64,000 nt of DNA from Desulfamplus sp. GTDB lineage: Bacteria; Desulfobacterota; Desulfobacteria; Desulfobacterales; Desulfobacteraceae. The stretch spans positions 1-64,000 of the forward strand of contig JADGBE010000010.1 in NCBI GenBank assembly GCA_015231615.1, written 5' to 3'. The notes beneath the pieces are model-generated. The model did not search any database. It had not been told where the DNA came from and saw only the letters and a program-made list of their open reading frames with translations. Made by a program: the position numbers and the translations under genes. Below, in pieces: positions 36,101 to 44,767 of the stretch (position 1 is the stretch's first letter; every line of letters begins with the position of its first letter).

Positions 36101-38080
36101 ATTTTTAAAAACATCCTTTATTTGAGGCGTTATTTCGAGATTGCCTCTTAAGCTCAAATTAAGATCAATAACCTCATCTCCAACTTTTTCAAACGCATCT
36201 CTATAAGCACCATTTTGAAGAGCAATAAAAATTATATTTTTGCCATATTTAGACTTTAACGAGTTGCCCATATTGACTAAATTTATCTGGGCACCTGCTT
36301 TTTCAAAATCGTGTGAAACAAGAAGAATTGTATTAGATTCTAATTCATCTGATTCTAATACATCTGAAAGTTTAGTCTCTAAGGCATTTTCACATATTAA
36401 CGAACTCAATGAATTAGATAAAATTGGCTCGGGCTTGGAAGAAAATGCTATAAAGTTAGATTTTTCTCTTCTCTCTTTATACTTTCTTTTTATTGCCAAT
36501 ATAAACCTATAAACTCCACCAAATAACCTTCTACATATTTGATAACATCTTCTTCCAAAGGAATCTGCCGGTATAATTTTTTCCAAAAAAATGCGATATT
36601 TTGTTATCAAACGCCAAGCAAGACTTATATAAATAGCATTTAACATCTCTTGAAGTTTAATAATCTCATTTTGTTGGGCATTAATCTGACTTTGATGGAT
36701 ACTAATTAGGTTCTGACAATTTTGCTCACATGCAGTCAAGCTAACTCTTAACGACTCTTTTTCTATTACACTTCTATTAAGCTCCTCTTTGCATCTATCA
36801 ATTATGGAAATATATTCTGATTCTTTTTTAATAAGCTCTTCACACTGATGTTTTTTTTCTTGAGATTCTTTTTGCAGTGCTTGAACTTCATAACCTTTTT
36901 TTTCAAGGGTATCTTCCATATAATTAATAATAGACTGTCTATTCTCAATTATCTCTTCCTGTTCTTTTATTCTTGTATTAAATATTATATGAACATCGTG
37001 TAATGTTGATTGAAGAGAGTCTATTTCAGAACGCTCTTTTTTAAGAGCTAATTCCATATCGTTAATAATAGATTGTCTATTTTCAATTATATCTTCTTGC
37101 TCTTTTATCTTTGCATTAAACTTTACATGAACATCGTGCAATGTTGATTGAAGAGAGTTTATTTCAGAACGTTCTTTCTTAAGAGCCTCTTCCATATCAT
37201 TAATAATAGATTGTCTATTTTCAATAATTATATCTTTTTCAAGTAACTCTTTTTTAAGATTAACGATAGAGGCACTTTCATGCTGGTGTTGTTGCCACAG
37301 GTTCATTAGAAAATCAGCCGGAATATCAGAAACATAGCGAGAAATTATGCCCAACTGATTATTACGCATAATTTTCTCATTTAATAAATTGTTAACCTGA
37401 AGCTCATCACTCCATTTATTGTAAGAAGCGGTTATTTTTTGTATGTGATAGAAAGGATATTTTTTACCTAACCTAATCAAAAAGTCCCAATCTTCATATA
37501 TTTCTAAACTTGGATCAAGCAATGTCGTTTTTAAATCAGGCGAGATTTTTGAATTCTCAATTACACGTGCATCAAACAGTAGAGCATTAAAAGGAATGTA
37601 GTTATAAATTAATAATTCTGGATAGTTAAAATCTTTTGAATAGGTATATAACACTTCGCTTTCATATTGTTGAGTTTCAGCATTATATTTTTTTCTACAT
37701 TCAACAACATCTGAATATACGACTCTATAGTCAGAATTTTCCAAAAAAGATACTAAGGTTTCTACATGATCTGGAAAGAGAGCGTCATCATCGTCAAGAA
37801 AGCTGAAATAGCGTCCTTCTATATAATTTAAAGCAACATTGCCAGCTTCTGAGCGACCAAGGGTACTCTTATTGTGAATATATGTGAGTGTTCGATTCAC
37901 AAGTATTGTCTCTAATTCATTTATATTTAGCTCACAGCCACCGTCATTGATTAGAATAACTTGAATGTTATCATACGTTTGAGATGCGATTGATGCTAAT
38001 GCTTGTTTTAATAGGTAAGGTCTATCTTTAGTTCTAACTATGATTGAAACAAGTGGTCTATTTAATGATTCGTTTAACAT
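33191..38080 (-). CDS. 1629-aa multi-domain glycosyltransferase: GT2, coiled coil, GT4, WbsX-like, RgpF-like
   Basis: A very long glycan polymerising protein. Domains in order: GT2 (about 1-240; [41 protein letters not shown]); coiled coil with 46-aa repeats (about 280-480); GT4/GT-B (about 585-960; [52 protein letters not shown]); WbsX/GH99-like (about 1025-1370; [46 protein letters not shown]); RgpF rhamnan-synthesis-like (about 1390-1629; [33 protein letters not shown]). Several catalytic centres on one chain suggest synthesis of a repeat unit with several linkages. The reading frame is intact. Confidence 0.9.
   Translation of the reverse strand: [1629 protein letters not shown]
36890..37235 (-). 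repeat. 138-bp in-frame repeats encoding a coiled coil
   Basis: Inside the 1629-aa gene a 46-residue unit (starting [20 protein letters not shown] and ending IKEQED) is repeated about 2.5 times with about 85% identity. The DNA is also closely similar, so the copies are recent. Confidence 0.85.
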
Positions 38081-38161
38081 GGTTCTACTCTCAATCTATT
38101 TAATGCCATTAGAAAATTAGAACAGTAAATTCTACAGAATTGGTTGGTAAGTTAATCGCCC

Positions 38162-39088
38162 TTAATAAAAAGATGCTTTTGCATAGTGGGTATCAAGAAT
38201 AAACTTATAAATGTTATGAGGTAGGGGAATTGAGAATAGATTATCAACAAGATTAACAATATTTTTATAAATAACAGCTTTTAAATATTGTTTTGCATTA
38301 TTTCCCAAAATAGCCTTATCCCCCAAAAACCACTCAAGTTCAGGATGTTTTTTAAGAAATATATTTGATGCTCTGCCAACATTATCTTGTCGTCTGCAAA
38401 ATGAGGCTACACTAACAGGGTGATAGTGGTATGCCTCAGCATCACGATTTAAAAAAAGTTTTGCACCTATATTTTCAAGTCTATAACCAAACTCAATATC
38501 TTCCCAACCATATACATCAAAATCCTCATCAAAAACTTTATCAAGAGTTGTTAACAGAGATGCTGGAATTAATAGATTAGATGTGTAGTAGAAATTAAAT
38601 CTTAAAGGCCCAATACCCTCAATAAGCGAGTAGCCAAATTGATGCCCAAATTCTCCAATATACTGCATAAAAGGGGTTACTTTAATATCTTTATGCCATG
38701 TTGTGTAACCAATTACGCAACTTTTATAAGGCTCTTCAAGATTGCCATGAAACCTAAGATGAGATTCAATAAAGCGTGTATCAGGAATAATATCATCACC
38801 AATAAATATAATTATTGGCATCTCTGCGTGTTGTATTCCTAAATTTCTTGCTGCCCCCTGTTTTTTATTTTCCTGAAAAAAATATCTGATATTAAGTGTG
38901 CTGTTGATTGCAAAATCTCTGACCATCTGGGCTGTATCATCAGTTGAACCATCATCAACCACAATAACTTCAAACCTGTATTTATCAATGGTTTGTGACT
39001 CAAGAGCCTTTAAAACCTTATAAAATATATTGCACCTGTTATACGTTGGAATGATAACACTCACATTATTACTGTTATCTCTTTTCAT
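38162..39088 (-). CDS. family 2 glycosyltransferase
   Basis: 308 aa. VSVIIPTYNRCNIFYKVL, VVVDDGSTDDTAQMV, KKQGAARNLGIQHAE, FIGDDIIPD (DxD) and VYGWEDIEFGYRLENIGA (ED acid/base motif) are all present. Comparable to O-antigen and teichoic-type GT2 enzymes. Sits between the 1629-aa gene and another GT2 gene in the same direction. Sugar specificity not readable. Confidence 0.9.
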   Translation of the reverse strand: MKRDNSNNVSVIIPTYNRCNIFYKVLKALESQTIDKYRFEVIVVDDGSTDDTAQMVRDFAINSTLNIRYFFQENKKQGAARNLGIQHAEMPIIIFIGDDIIPDTRFIESHLRFHGNLEEPYKSCVIGYTTWHKDIKVTPFMQYIGEFGHQFGYSLIEGIGPLRFNFYYTSNLLIPASLLTTLDKVFDEDFDVYGWEDIEFGYRLENIGAKLFLNRDAEAYHYHPVSVASFCRRQDNVGRASNIFLKKHPELEWFLGDKAILGNNAKQYLKAVIYKNIVNLVDNLFSIPLPHNIYKFILDTHYAKASFY

Positions 39089-39181
39089 TGACTTTATAGA
39101 TTTCCCTATTGTTTATTTTAACAGCGAAGCAAACCAAGAAATAGCTTTTCTTATTTTTACCCTAATTTTGTTACTCACTTT

Positions 39182-40285
39182 TTACTTGTTTTGTATGTGT
39201 TCAATAATATTAACAGGCAGAGCGATCTCCTGCCAAATAAGAGATTCTAACTCTTTGTCTGTTACTTTTCTGTGTCTTTGAACTCTTGCTCTTTGAATAA
39301 TAGTGTCAGGCAACCTCAGAAGATTCCAAAGAATTGCCCTGAAAAAACCAGTTGGAATACCAGCTCTAAAGTTATTAATGCCTAATCGACAGAAAATTGG
39401 GACCACCCTTTTTAGTGTATTAATTTCATAGTTTTTAAGAAGGCTTCTTAAAGCGTGCCTTAAACCTAATCTATTCCTAAAATATAAACTTCCTGACTTA
39501 AGCGAAGTTCCTCCAAAAGCATGAAAAACAATAGATTGAGGAATATACTTAACAGAGTAACCTCTAAGGTGAAATCGCCAGCCTAAATCAACATCTTCAT
39601 GGTAGATAAAAAAAGAGCTATCAAAACCGCCAATATCATCAAAAGCTGACCGTCTAATAAGACAAGCAGCAGCAGTTGGAAAAAAAACCTCTTTAATTTT
39701 ATAGAAATCTGGAGATAATAATTGTGATACACCATTATTTGTAGAAATCTTAGAAGAGAGGCTCAAAGAGTCTGACAAATAAGGAGATTGAGAAGGAGCA
39801 GTTGAAAAAATATCATGATCATAGCCATAACCTACAAAATTCATTCCACCGCCAGCAGCATTAATAACGTTCGGTCTATCCATAAACATCAATCTTGAAC
39901 AAGCAGAAGCACACAGAGGCTCTTTTTGCATAATCTCAACAAGTGGCAATAGCCATTGTGGATCAACCTTAGTATCATTATTAAGCAATACAAAAAAAGG
40001 AGAACTACCATATTTAATACCACGTAAATTTGCCTTTCCAAAGCCCTCATTTTTTTTATTTTTGATAACAGTTACTTGAGGATAGTTTGATTTAACCCAA
40101 TTCACGCTACTATCAACAGAGTTGTTGTCAACAACAATTACTGAAAATTTAGGATATTTAGATAAAAATAGAGTTTCAAGACAGGCTGGCAGGTAATCCA
40201 TGCCATTATAGTTGACAATAACTATATCAACCCAAGGCAGCTCAACTGATGGTAAAAAATGTGAGGTTTCCACTATTCTATTCAA
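39182..40285 (-). CDS. family 2 glycosyltransferase (rhamnosyltransferase-like)
   Basis: 367 aa. WVDIVIVNYNGMDYLPACL, VVDNNSVDSSVNWV, KNEGFGKANLRGI, FVLLNNDTKVDP (NND metal site) and FFIYHEDVDLGWRFHLRGY define a RfbF-like GT2 enzyme; the C-terminal part has a membrane-proximal helix. The start is TTG at 40285, whose bases lie inside a tandem duplication and overlap a relic stop codon (TTGAATAG); GTG four codons later is an alternative. Confidence 0.87.
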   Translation of the reverse strand: MNRIVETSHFLPSVELPWVDIVIVNYNGMDYLPACLETLFLSKYPKFSVIVVDNNSVDSSVNWVKSNYPQVTVIKNKKNEGFGKANLRGIKYGSSPFFVLLNNDTKVDPQWLLPLVEIMQKEPLCASACSRLMFMDRPNVINAAGGGMNFVGYGYDHDIFSTAPSQSPYLSDSLSLSSKISTNNGVSQLLSPDFYKIKEVFFPTAAACLIRRSAFDDIGGFDSSFFIYHEDVDLGWRFHLRGYSVKYIPQSIVFHAFGGTSLKSGSLYFRNRLGLRHALRSLLKNYEINTLKRVVPIFCRLGINNFRAGIPTGFFRAILWNLLRLPDTIIQRARVQRHRKVTDKELESLIWQEIALPVNIIEHIQNK

Positions 40286-40422
40286 GACTCCAATCTTCTT
40301 TGTAAATGGTAAGGTTTGGGTTATAAAAAGGGTCTAACAAAAGTGTGAAGTTTCCACTATTCTATTCAAGACTCCAATCTTCTTTGTAAATGGTAATGTT
40401 TGAGTTATAAAAAGGGTCTAAC
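40261..40422 (-). repeat. tandem duplication of a gene junction, period 84 bp
   Basis: 40261-40338 and 40345-40422 match at 75 of 78 positions. Each copy holds the last codons and stop of the PIG-L/GT2 gene (TIYKEDWSLE, stop) plus the first codons of the following GT2 gene. Only the right-hand tail (40345-40422) and the left-hand start (40261-40285) are in use; the other halves are relics. Confidence 0.9.
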
Positions 40423-43400
40423 TCAAGAGTTTTACCCCATTTTGCTCTAATATTATCTGTTGCAATGGGATCAAAACTATAACCTCTGCTGTAAGATTCA
40501 TAATGGTAAAGCTCTGCAAAAGGGGTGTATATAATTTGATAGCCTTTCTCCCTCATTTTAAAGCACAAATCTAAATCATTATAACTTATCTTAAAATGCT
40601 CTTCATCAAAGCCGCCAACTTCCTCAAAAACAGAACGTTTTGTCATCATACAAGCTCCAGTAACAGCACTTACATTTCTAATCATACAGGGAAATCCGTG
40701 ATAAAAATCTTTTTCATCTCTTTTGATATGCTTAAAAGCGTGTCCAGCAAGTCCCGCAATTCCAACTACTATTCCTGCATGTTGTATTGTATCATTGACA
40801 TAATAGAGCTTTGCACCAACCGCCCCAACATTATCACGACAGGCATGTTCAAGCATTGCATTTAGCCAATTTTCTGAAATCACCTCAGTATCTGAATTTA
40901 GGAATAAAAGAACATCTCCTTTTGCATGTTTAACAGCAAAATTATTGATAGCCGAATAGTTAAAAGGTTTATCGTAATCAATGATAGTAATTTTTTTATA
41001 AATAGAGTTAAAATTATTTATACAGCCATATCCGCATATATCCATTTCTAAAAATTTTTCTATGTTTTTGCTCTGATTATTTACACAGATGATCTCATAG
41101 TTTGGATATTTAGTTTTTTGCAAAATGCTTTGAATACAAGTGTGAAGAATTTCGAGGTTATCTTTGAATGGAATGATTATTGATACTAACTTACTATGAT
41201 CAAATCTATATGAGACTCTAAACGAATTTTTGGTTTCTCCTTCATAAACATCTGCATCAAGACATCTACGGTTGATAGCATCTTTTATGGCTTTTATTGA
41301 CAACTCTTTGTTAAAGTCATCAGCTTTGTTAAAATCATCAATAGTTCTAAGGTTATGTTCTCCATTTTCTAATAAAATTTCTCTTTTATGATATAAAATT
41401 TTATGAATATGGTGAATATTGTTAGTTAGCTCGGTCAACCTCAAAAGGCAATCATATTGACAATACATTCCCAAAAGGGTGTCATACTGACAATACATTC
41501 CCAAAAGACTGCTATAACGACTGTTATGTTGATCAAGCATTTTAAATTTTTCTTGCCCTGTTTCAAATATTGAAAAATAAGCTCCTGTTTTTTGCAAAAG
41601 CTCTTTTTTGTAAAGAATCAAATTTCCCATATACATAAATGATAAAAGAAGGTCTGGAGACCAATCTGGCTTAAAAAATGGTTCAAAACGAACTCCCTCT
41701 TTAGAAATTTTATCCTCATCACTGTAAATTATATCTGTATCAGGAAATTTATTTAGAATATTTATGCACTCTTCAAGAGCGTTAGGTGCAAGTGTGTCCA
41801 AAGGATTTAGAACCATAAAATAGCTGCATTCTGAAATTTGAGTGCATCTATTCAAACTTATTAGGCTTAAACAATCATAAATATTATCTTTCAAATCATA
41901 ATTAATAGTAATCCTATGCTCTTGTGTATATTTAGAATAAAAATTTTTTAAATCCGATTCTATATCAGCCAAAATTATCAGCCTCCATTGTGGATAGGAC
42001 TGTTTTAAAACTGACTCTATAGTTTCTGAAAACATTTTAAGATTTTTAAGATTATCACGTGATACAAGAGATGAGCTTAAGGCGGGTATGACAATAGCAA
42101 TATAAGGACTATTTTGAGTAGATATTGATGAGTAGAGAGAATCAGTTGATAAATATTGTTTTTCACGTTGTTCAATCCACTGATGATATTTTTCAACAGC
42201 GTTGATTTTAGGGTTTAGATTGATCCAAATGCCCGGACACATTTCATCAATACCATCTACAAGAGAAAGTGTAATATAAAAATGTTTGCCTTCTGAATCT
42301 GAAATTGGCTCAAAATTAAATAAGATAAAACGGTTATCTAAAATTGTAGGCGTCATTAAGTTACTGACTCTAATTGGCTCTTGAATTTTAGCTTTCTCAC
42401 CTTGAATATCAGTATTCTTAACATTTTCATAAATGGATAATCTTAGAATACCAGGGTTTACTCTCATGTAGGTTGCCATAAACAGGTCTATGCGAGCTAA
42501 ATTTTTCTTTGAACACTCAATTAAAAAGGCAATTGGTTTATTATTGAAAAGTGGTTGAACCCTATTTTTCCCATATATAGTGCTTTCGATATATACATCA
42601 TGCTCTTGGAGCTTATTACTATCAATTTCATTTTCTGAATAAAGCCTAAAAATAGGCTCTTCTCCATCTGTAATTAAAATATTCTCCAATATTGACGAAC
42701 AATTATTTGTATCGTTGTCTCTATTTTCCACACAAGATTGCTTGCATAAATCATTATAACGCCGAGATCCTCTATTTGCAGAAGTTAAACGATTCTCTAT
42801 AAGATTTCTGAAAAAATGACGCAGCTCCATCATTGTTTTTATATAAACAGAAGCTAATCTATGCGATTTTGAGAGGGCAATGTTAGATAACTTTTTCTCA
42901 AAATCATTTATAAGTTTTATATAGCTGTTGTTATCCTCTCTTAGGAGCTTGACCTCATTAACTTTATCATTGATATACTTACCAAGGGCGTTTAAGAGAT
43001 TAGAATATGTTAAAATTGATGCTTTTAGATTATTAACCTTATCTCTCAAGGTTCTTAATTCACCTAAAAGTTGCAATTCATTTTCCTTTTTTATCTTTTG
43101 ACTTTGTGGAATATAATTTAAAAAGCAATTAAAGTAGTGCTGCCAAGGAGATATTGCGTCATCTTTTGCATCGTAACACCAAAAACCCTCTGCATAGTTG
43201 ATTTTATATCCTAAAGTTATACTTCTCATGCAGTTAAGACAAAGTGCGTGTAGCTTATAATCTAACTGCTCAAGCTGACTTGTATAACATTCAATGGCTG
43301 ACTCTTTTAGATCAAGGACTGATGAAATATCAATAAGTCTGTTGATCTCTCCTTGTCGATTAATTTCATAAAACCATATTTGAAATTCCAACTTTTTCTG

Positions 43401-43838
43401 TTCTATATTTTTTTGTTCTATAAAATTTAATACTTTTTGAGTTGTAGCCCTATGGTCTGGGTGAATCTCTTGAAATGATGGCAAAAAAATAGTTGCTGGC
43501 TTAACCTTCTCTAAAATAGAGAATAGAGTTTGTGCAGGAAACTCTGTAAATGCAACCTCACGATCAGGTAAGTTTAAATAAAAAAGCTCTTTAACTCCAA
43601 GAATTTCAGATGCTGCTTTTGCCTCTTCTCTTCTTACGTCAGGATCACCACCTTTTTCACCATCAGTTACAAAAATAATATAAACATCAATATCTGATTT
43701 AGCCGCAAGGAGGATTGTGCCACCCATGCCAAGTGTTTCATCATCAGGATGAGGTGCAAATACAAGATAAGGTCCCTTGGGAATAGAGGAAGCAGTATAA
43801 GGTAAGAGGTCGTTTTCATTTATCATTTTAGAGATCAT
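40362..43838 (-). CDS. PIG-L deacetylase fused to two GT2 domains
   Basis: 1158 aa. N-terminal PIG-L/LmbE deacetylase (about 20-215: FAPHPDDETLGMGG zinc motif, HPDHRATT second His pair), a helical linker with a coiled-coil segment (about 250-340), a beta-rich part of about 200 residues, then two GT2 domains: the first about 580-870 (IAIVIPALSSSLVS ... VLNPLDTLAPNAL, with degenerate SDEDKI), the second about 885-1150 (VSIIIPFKDNLEILHTCI, VNNQSK, LLFLNSDTEVIS, ISYNDLDLCFKMREKGY). Zinc-dependent N-deacetylation of an amino sugar coupled to transfer is the simplest reading. The C-terminal tail is duplicated downstream. Confidence 0.87.
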   Translation of the reverse strand: MISKMINENDLLPYTASSIPKGPYLVFAPHPDDETLGMGGTILLAAKSDIDVYIIFVTDGEKGGDPDVRREEAKAASEILGVKELFYLNLPDREVAFTEFPAQTLFSILEKVKPATIFLPSFQEIHPDHRATTQKVLNFIEQKNIEQKKLEFQIWFYEINRQGEINRLIDISSVLDLKESAIECYTSQLEQLDYKLHALCLNCMRSITLGYKINYAEGFWCYDAKDDAISPWQHYFNCFLNYIPQSQKIKKENELQLLGELRTLRDKVNNLKASILTYSNLLNALGKYINDKVNEVKLLREDNNSYIKLINDFEKKLSNIALSKSHRLASVYIKTMMELRHFFRNLIENRLTSANRGSRRYNDLCKQSCVENRDNDTNNCSSILENILITDGEEPIFRLYSENEIDSNKLQEHDVYIESTIYGKNRVQPLFNNKPIAFLIECSKKNLARIDLFMATYMRVNPGILRLSIYENVKNTDIQGEKAKIQEPIRVSNLMTPTILDNRFILFNFEPISDSEGKHFYITLSLVDGIDEMCPGIWINLNPKINAVEKYHQWIEQREKQYLSTDSLYSSISTQNSPYIAIVIPALSSSLVSRDNLKNLKMFSETIESVLKQSYPQWRLIILADIESDLKNFYSKYTQEHRITINYDLKDNIYDCLSLISLNRCTQISECSYFMVLNPLDTLAPNALEECINILNKFPDTDIIYSDEDKISKEGVRFEPFFKPDWSPDLLLSFMYMGNLILYKKELLQKTGAYFSIFETGQEKFKMLDQHNSRYSSLLGMYCQYDTLLGMYCQYDCLLRLTELTNNIHHIHKILYHKREILLENGEHNLRTIDDFNKADDFNKELSIKAIKDAINRRCLDADVYEGETKNSFRVSYRFDHSKLVSIIIPFKDNLEILHTCIQSILQKTKYPNYEIICVNNQSKNIEKFLEMDICGYGCINNFNSIYKKITIIDYDKPFNYSAINNFAVKHAKGDVLLFLNSDTEVISENWLNAMLEHACRDNVGAVGAKLYYVNDTIQHAGIVVGIAGLAGHAFKHIKRDEKDFYHGFPCMIRNVSAVTGACMMTKRSVFEEVGGFDEEHFKISYNDLDLCFKMREKGYQIIYTPFAELYHYESYSRGYSFDPIATDNIRAKWGKTLELDPFYNSNITIYKEDWSLE
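41451..41510 (-). repeat. 30-bp tandem duplication inside the first GT2 domain
   Basis: Two copies of a 30-bp unit encode LLGMYCQYD twice, at the place where other members of the family have the GSQDYD motif before LRLTE. The frame is kept. Confidence 0.85.
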
Positions 43839-43922
43839 AAAGAATATATTATTTTTAAATTTACAGTTTTGTTAAAAGCAATATAGTTGACTTTAGAAAA
43901 GCCTATTATAGATTTAATCATT

Positions 43923-44732
43923 TTATAAAACATCTCCAAAAGCTGGTCTTGATTTCAAAAAAAACCATGAACCAAATATAAATGAGATTAGAGAGAAGAA
44001 AAACATAACAGCTAAAGAGAAAAAATCAATTTGATGAAGTAATACAACGCCTCTAAATGTATCTATAAAAAACGACATAGGATTAAGAAGTAGAATAATT
44101 TGCATGTTTTCTGGTATCATTGATGCTGGATATATAATCGGGGTTGCAAAAAACCAGAGCATCATCACAATGTTAAGGACTTCTGAAGTATCACGAAAAA
44201 AAACATTTAAAGCTGATAGAAAAAAAGATAATCCTAAAGTGAAAAGAATTTGTAATATCAGCAAAAAAGGAATGAAAGCCCAGTAATAGCTAATAAAACC
44301 TTTAAATAATAGGTAAGCTAAAATAATAATATATCCGATAATATTAATAATAAATGTTGAAATTACAGTGCTTATAGGCAAAAGCTCAATGGGAAAGACA
44401 ACCTTTGTTATTAGTGAAGATTCACCCAAAAGCACATATACAGATTTTGAAAGGCTCTCTGCAAACATAAGCCAAGGAAAATAACCAGTTAAAAAGAATA
44501 TAATAAACTTATCTGTGCCAGTCTCTTCAACTGATACAGACATACGAAGAACAGTGGAAAAGACAAATGAATAAGCTATTATTGTGGCAAGCGGGGAAAG
44601 GAAAGTCCATATAAATCCACCAAATGTTCCTATAAACCTTTTTTTGATCTCTCTTGTAATAAAACCTTCTAATAAAGATTTGTGTTTAATAGATGTAGTA
44701 AATGGAGATGTAATACAATCAATAATGTTCAT
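43923..44732 (-). CDS. wzm: ABC transporter permease for polysaccharide export (Wzm)
   Basis: 269 aa, ABC-2 family, about six membrane helices. The N-terminal cytoplasmic KHKSLLEGFITREIKKRF ... FGGFIWTFLSPL is the classic start of Wzm/TagG permeases; LNPMSFFIDTFRGVVL is the conserved region before the last helices. With Wzt (50465) it exports a lipid-linked polysaccharide across the inner membrane. The two subunit genes are separated by five others, whereas they are usually adjacent. Confidence 0.93.
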   Translation of the reverse strand: MNIIDCITSPFTTSIKHKSLLEGFITREIKKRFIGTFGGFIWTFLSPLATIIAYSFVFSTVLRMSVSVEETGTDKFIIFFLTGYFPWLMFAESLSKSVYVLLGESSLITKVVFPIELLPISTVISTFIINIIGYIIILAYLLFKGFISYYWAFIPFLLILQILFTLGLSFFLSALNVFFRDTSEVLNIVMMLWFFATPIIYPASMIPENMQIILLLNPMSFFIDTFRGVVLLHQIDFFSLAVMFFFSLISFIFGSWFFLKSRPAFGDVL

Positions 44733-44767
44733 AAATTCCCTGTGGTTGTAATCTGCTATAATCTGCT

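Noticed and set aside
36890-37235. Repeats that could suggest a CRISPR array
   Set aside because: The 138-bp units have no spacers and encode an in-frame coiled coil; no cas genes.
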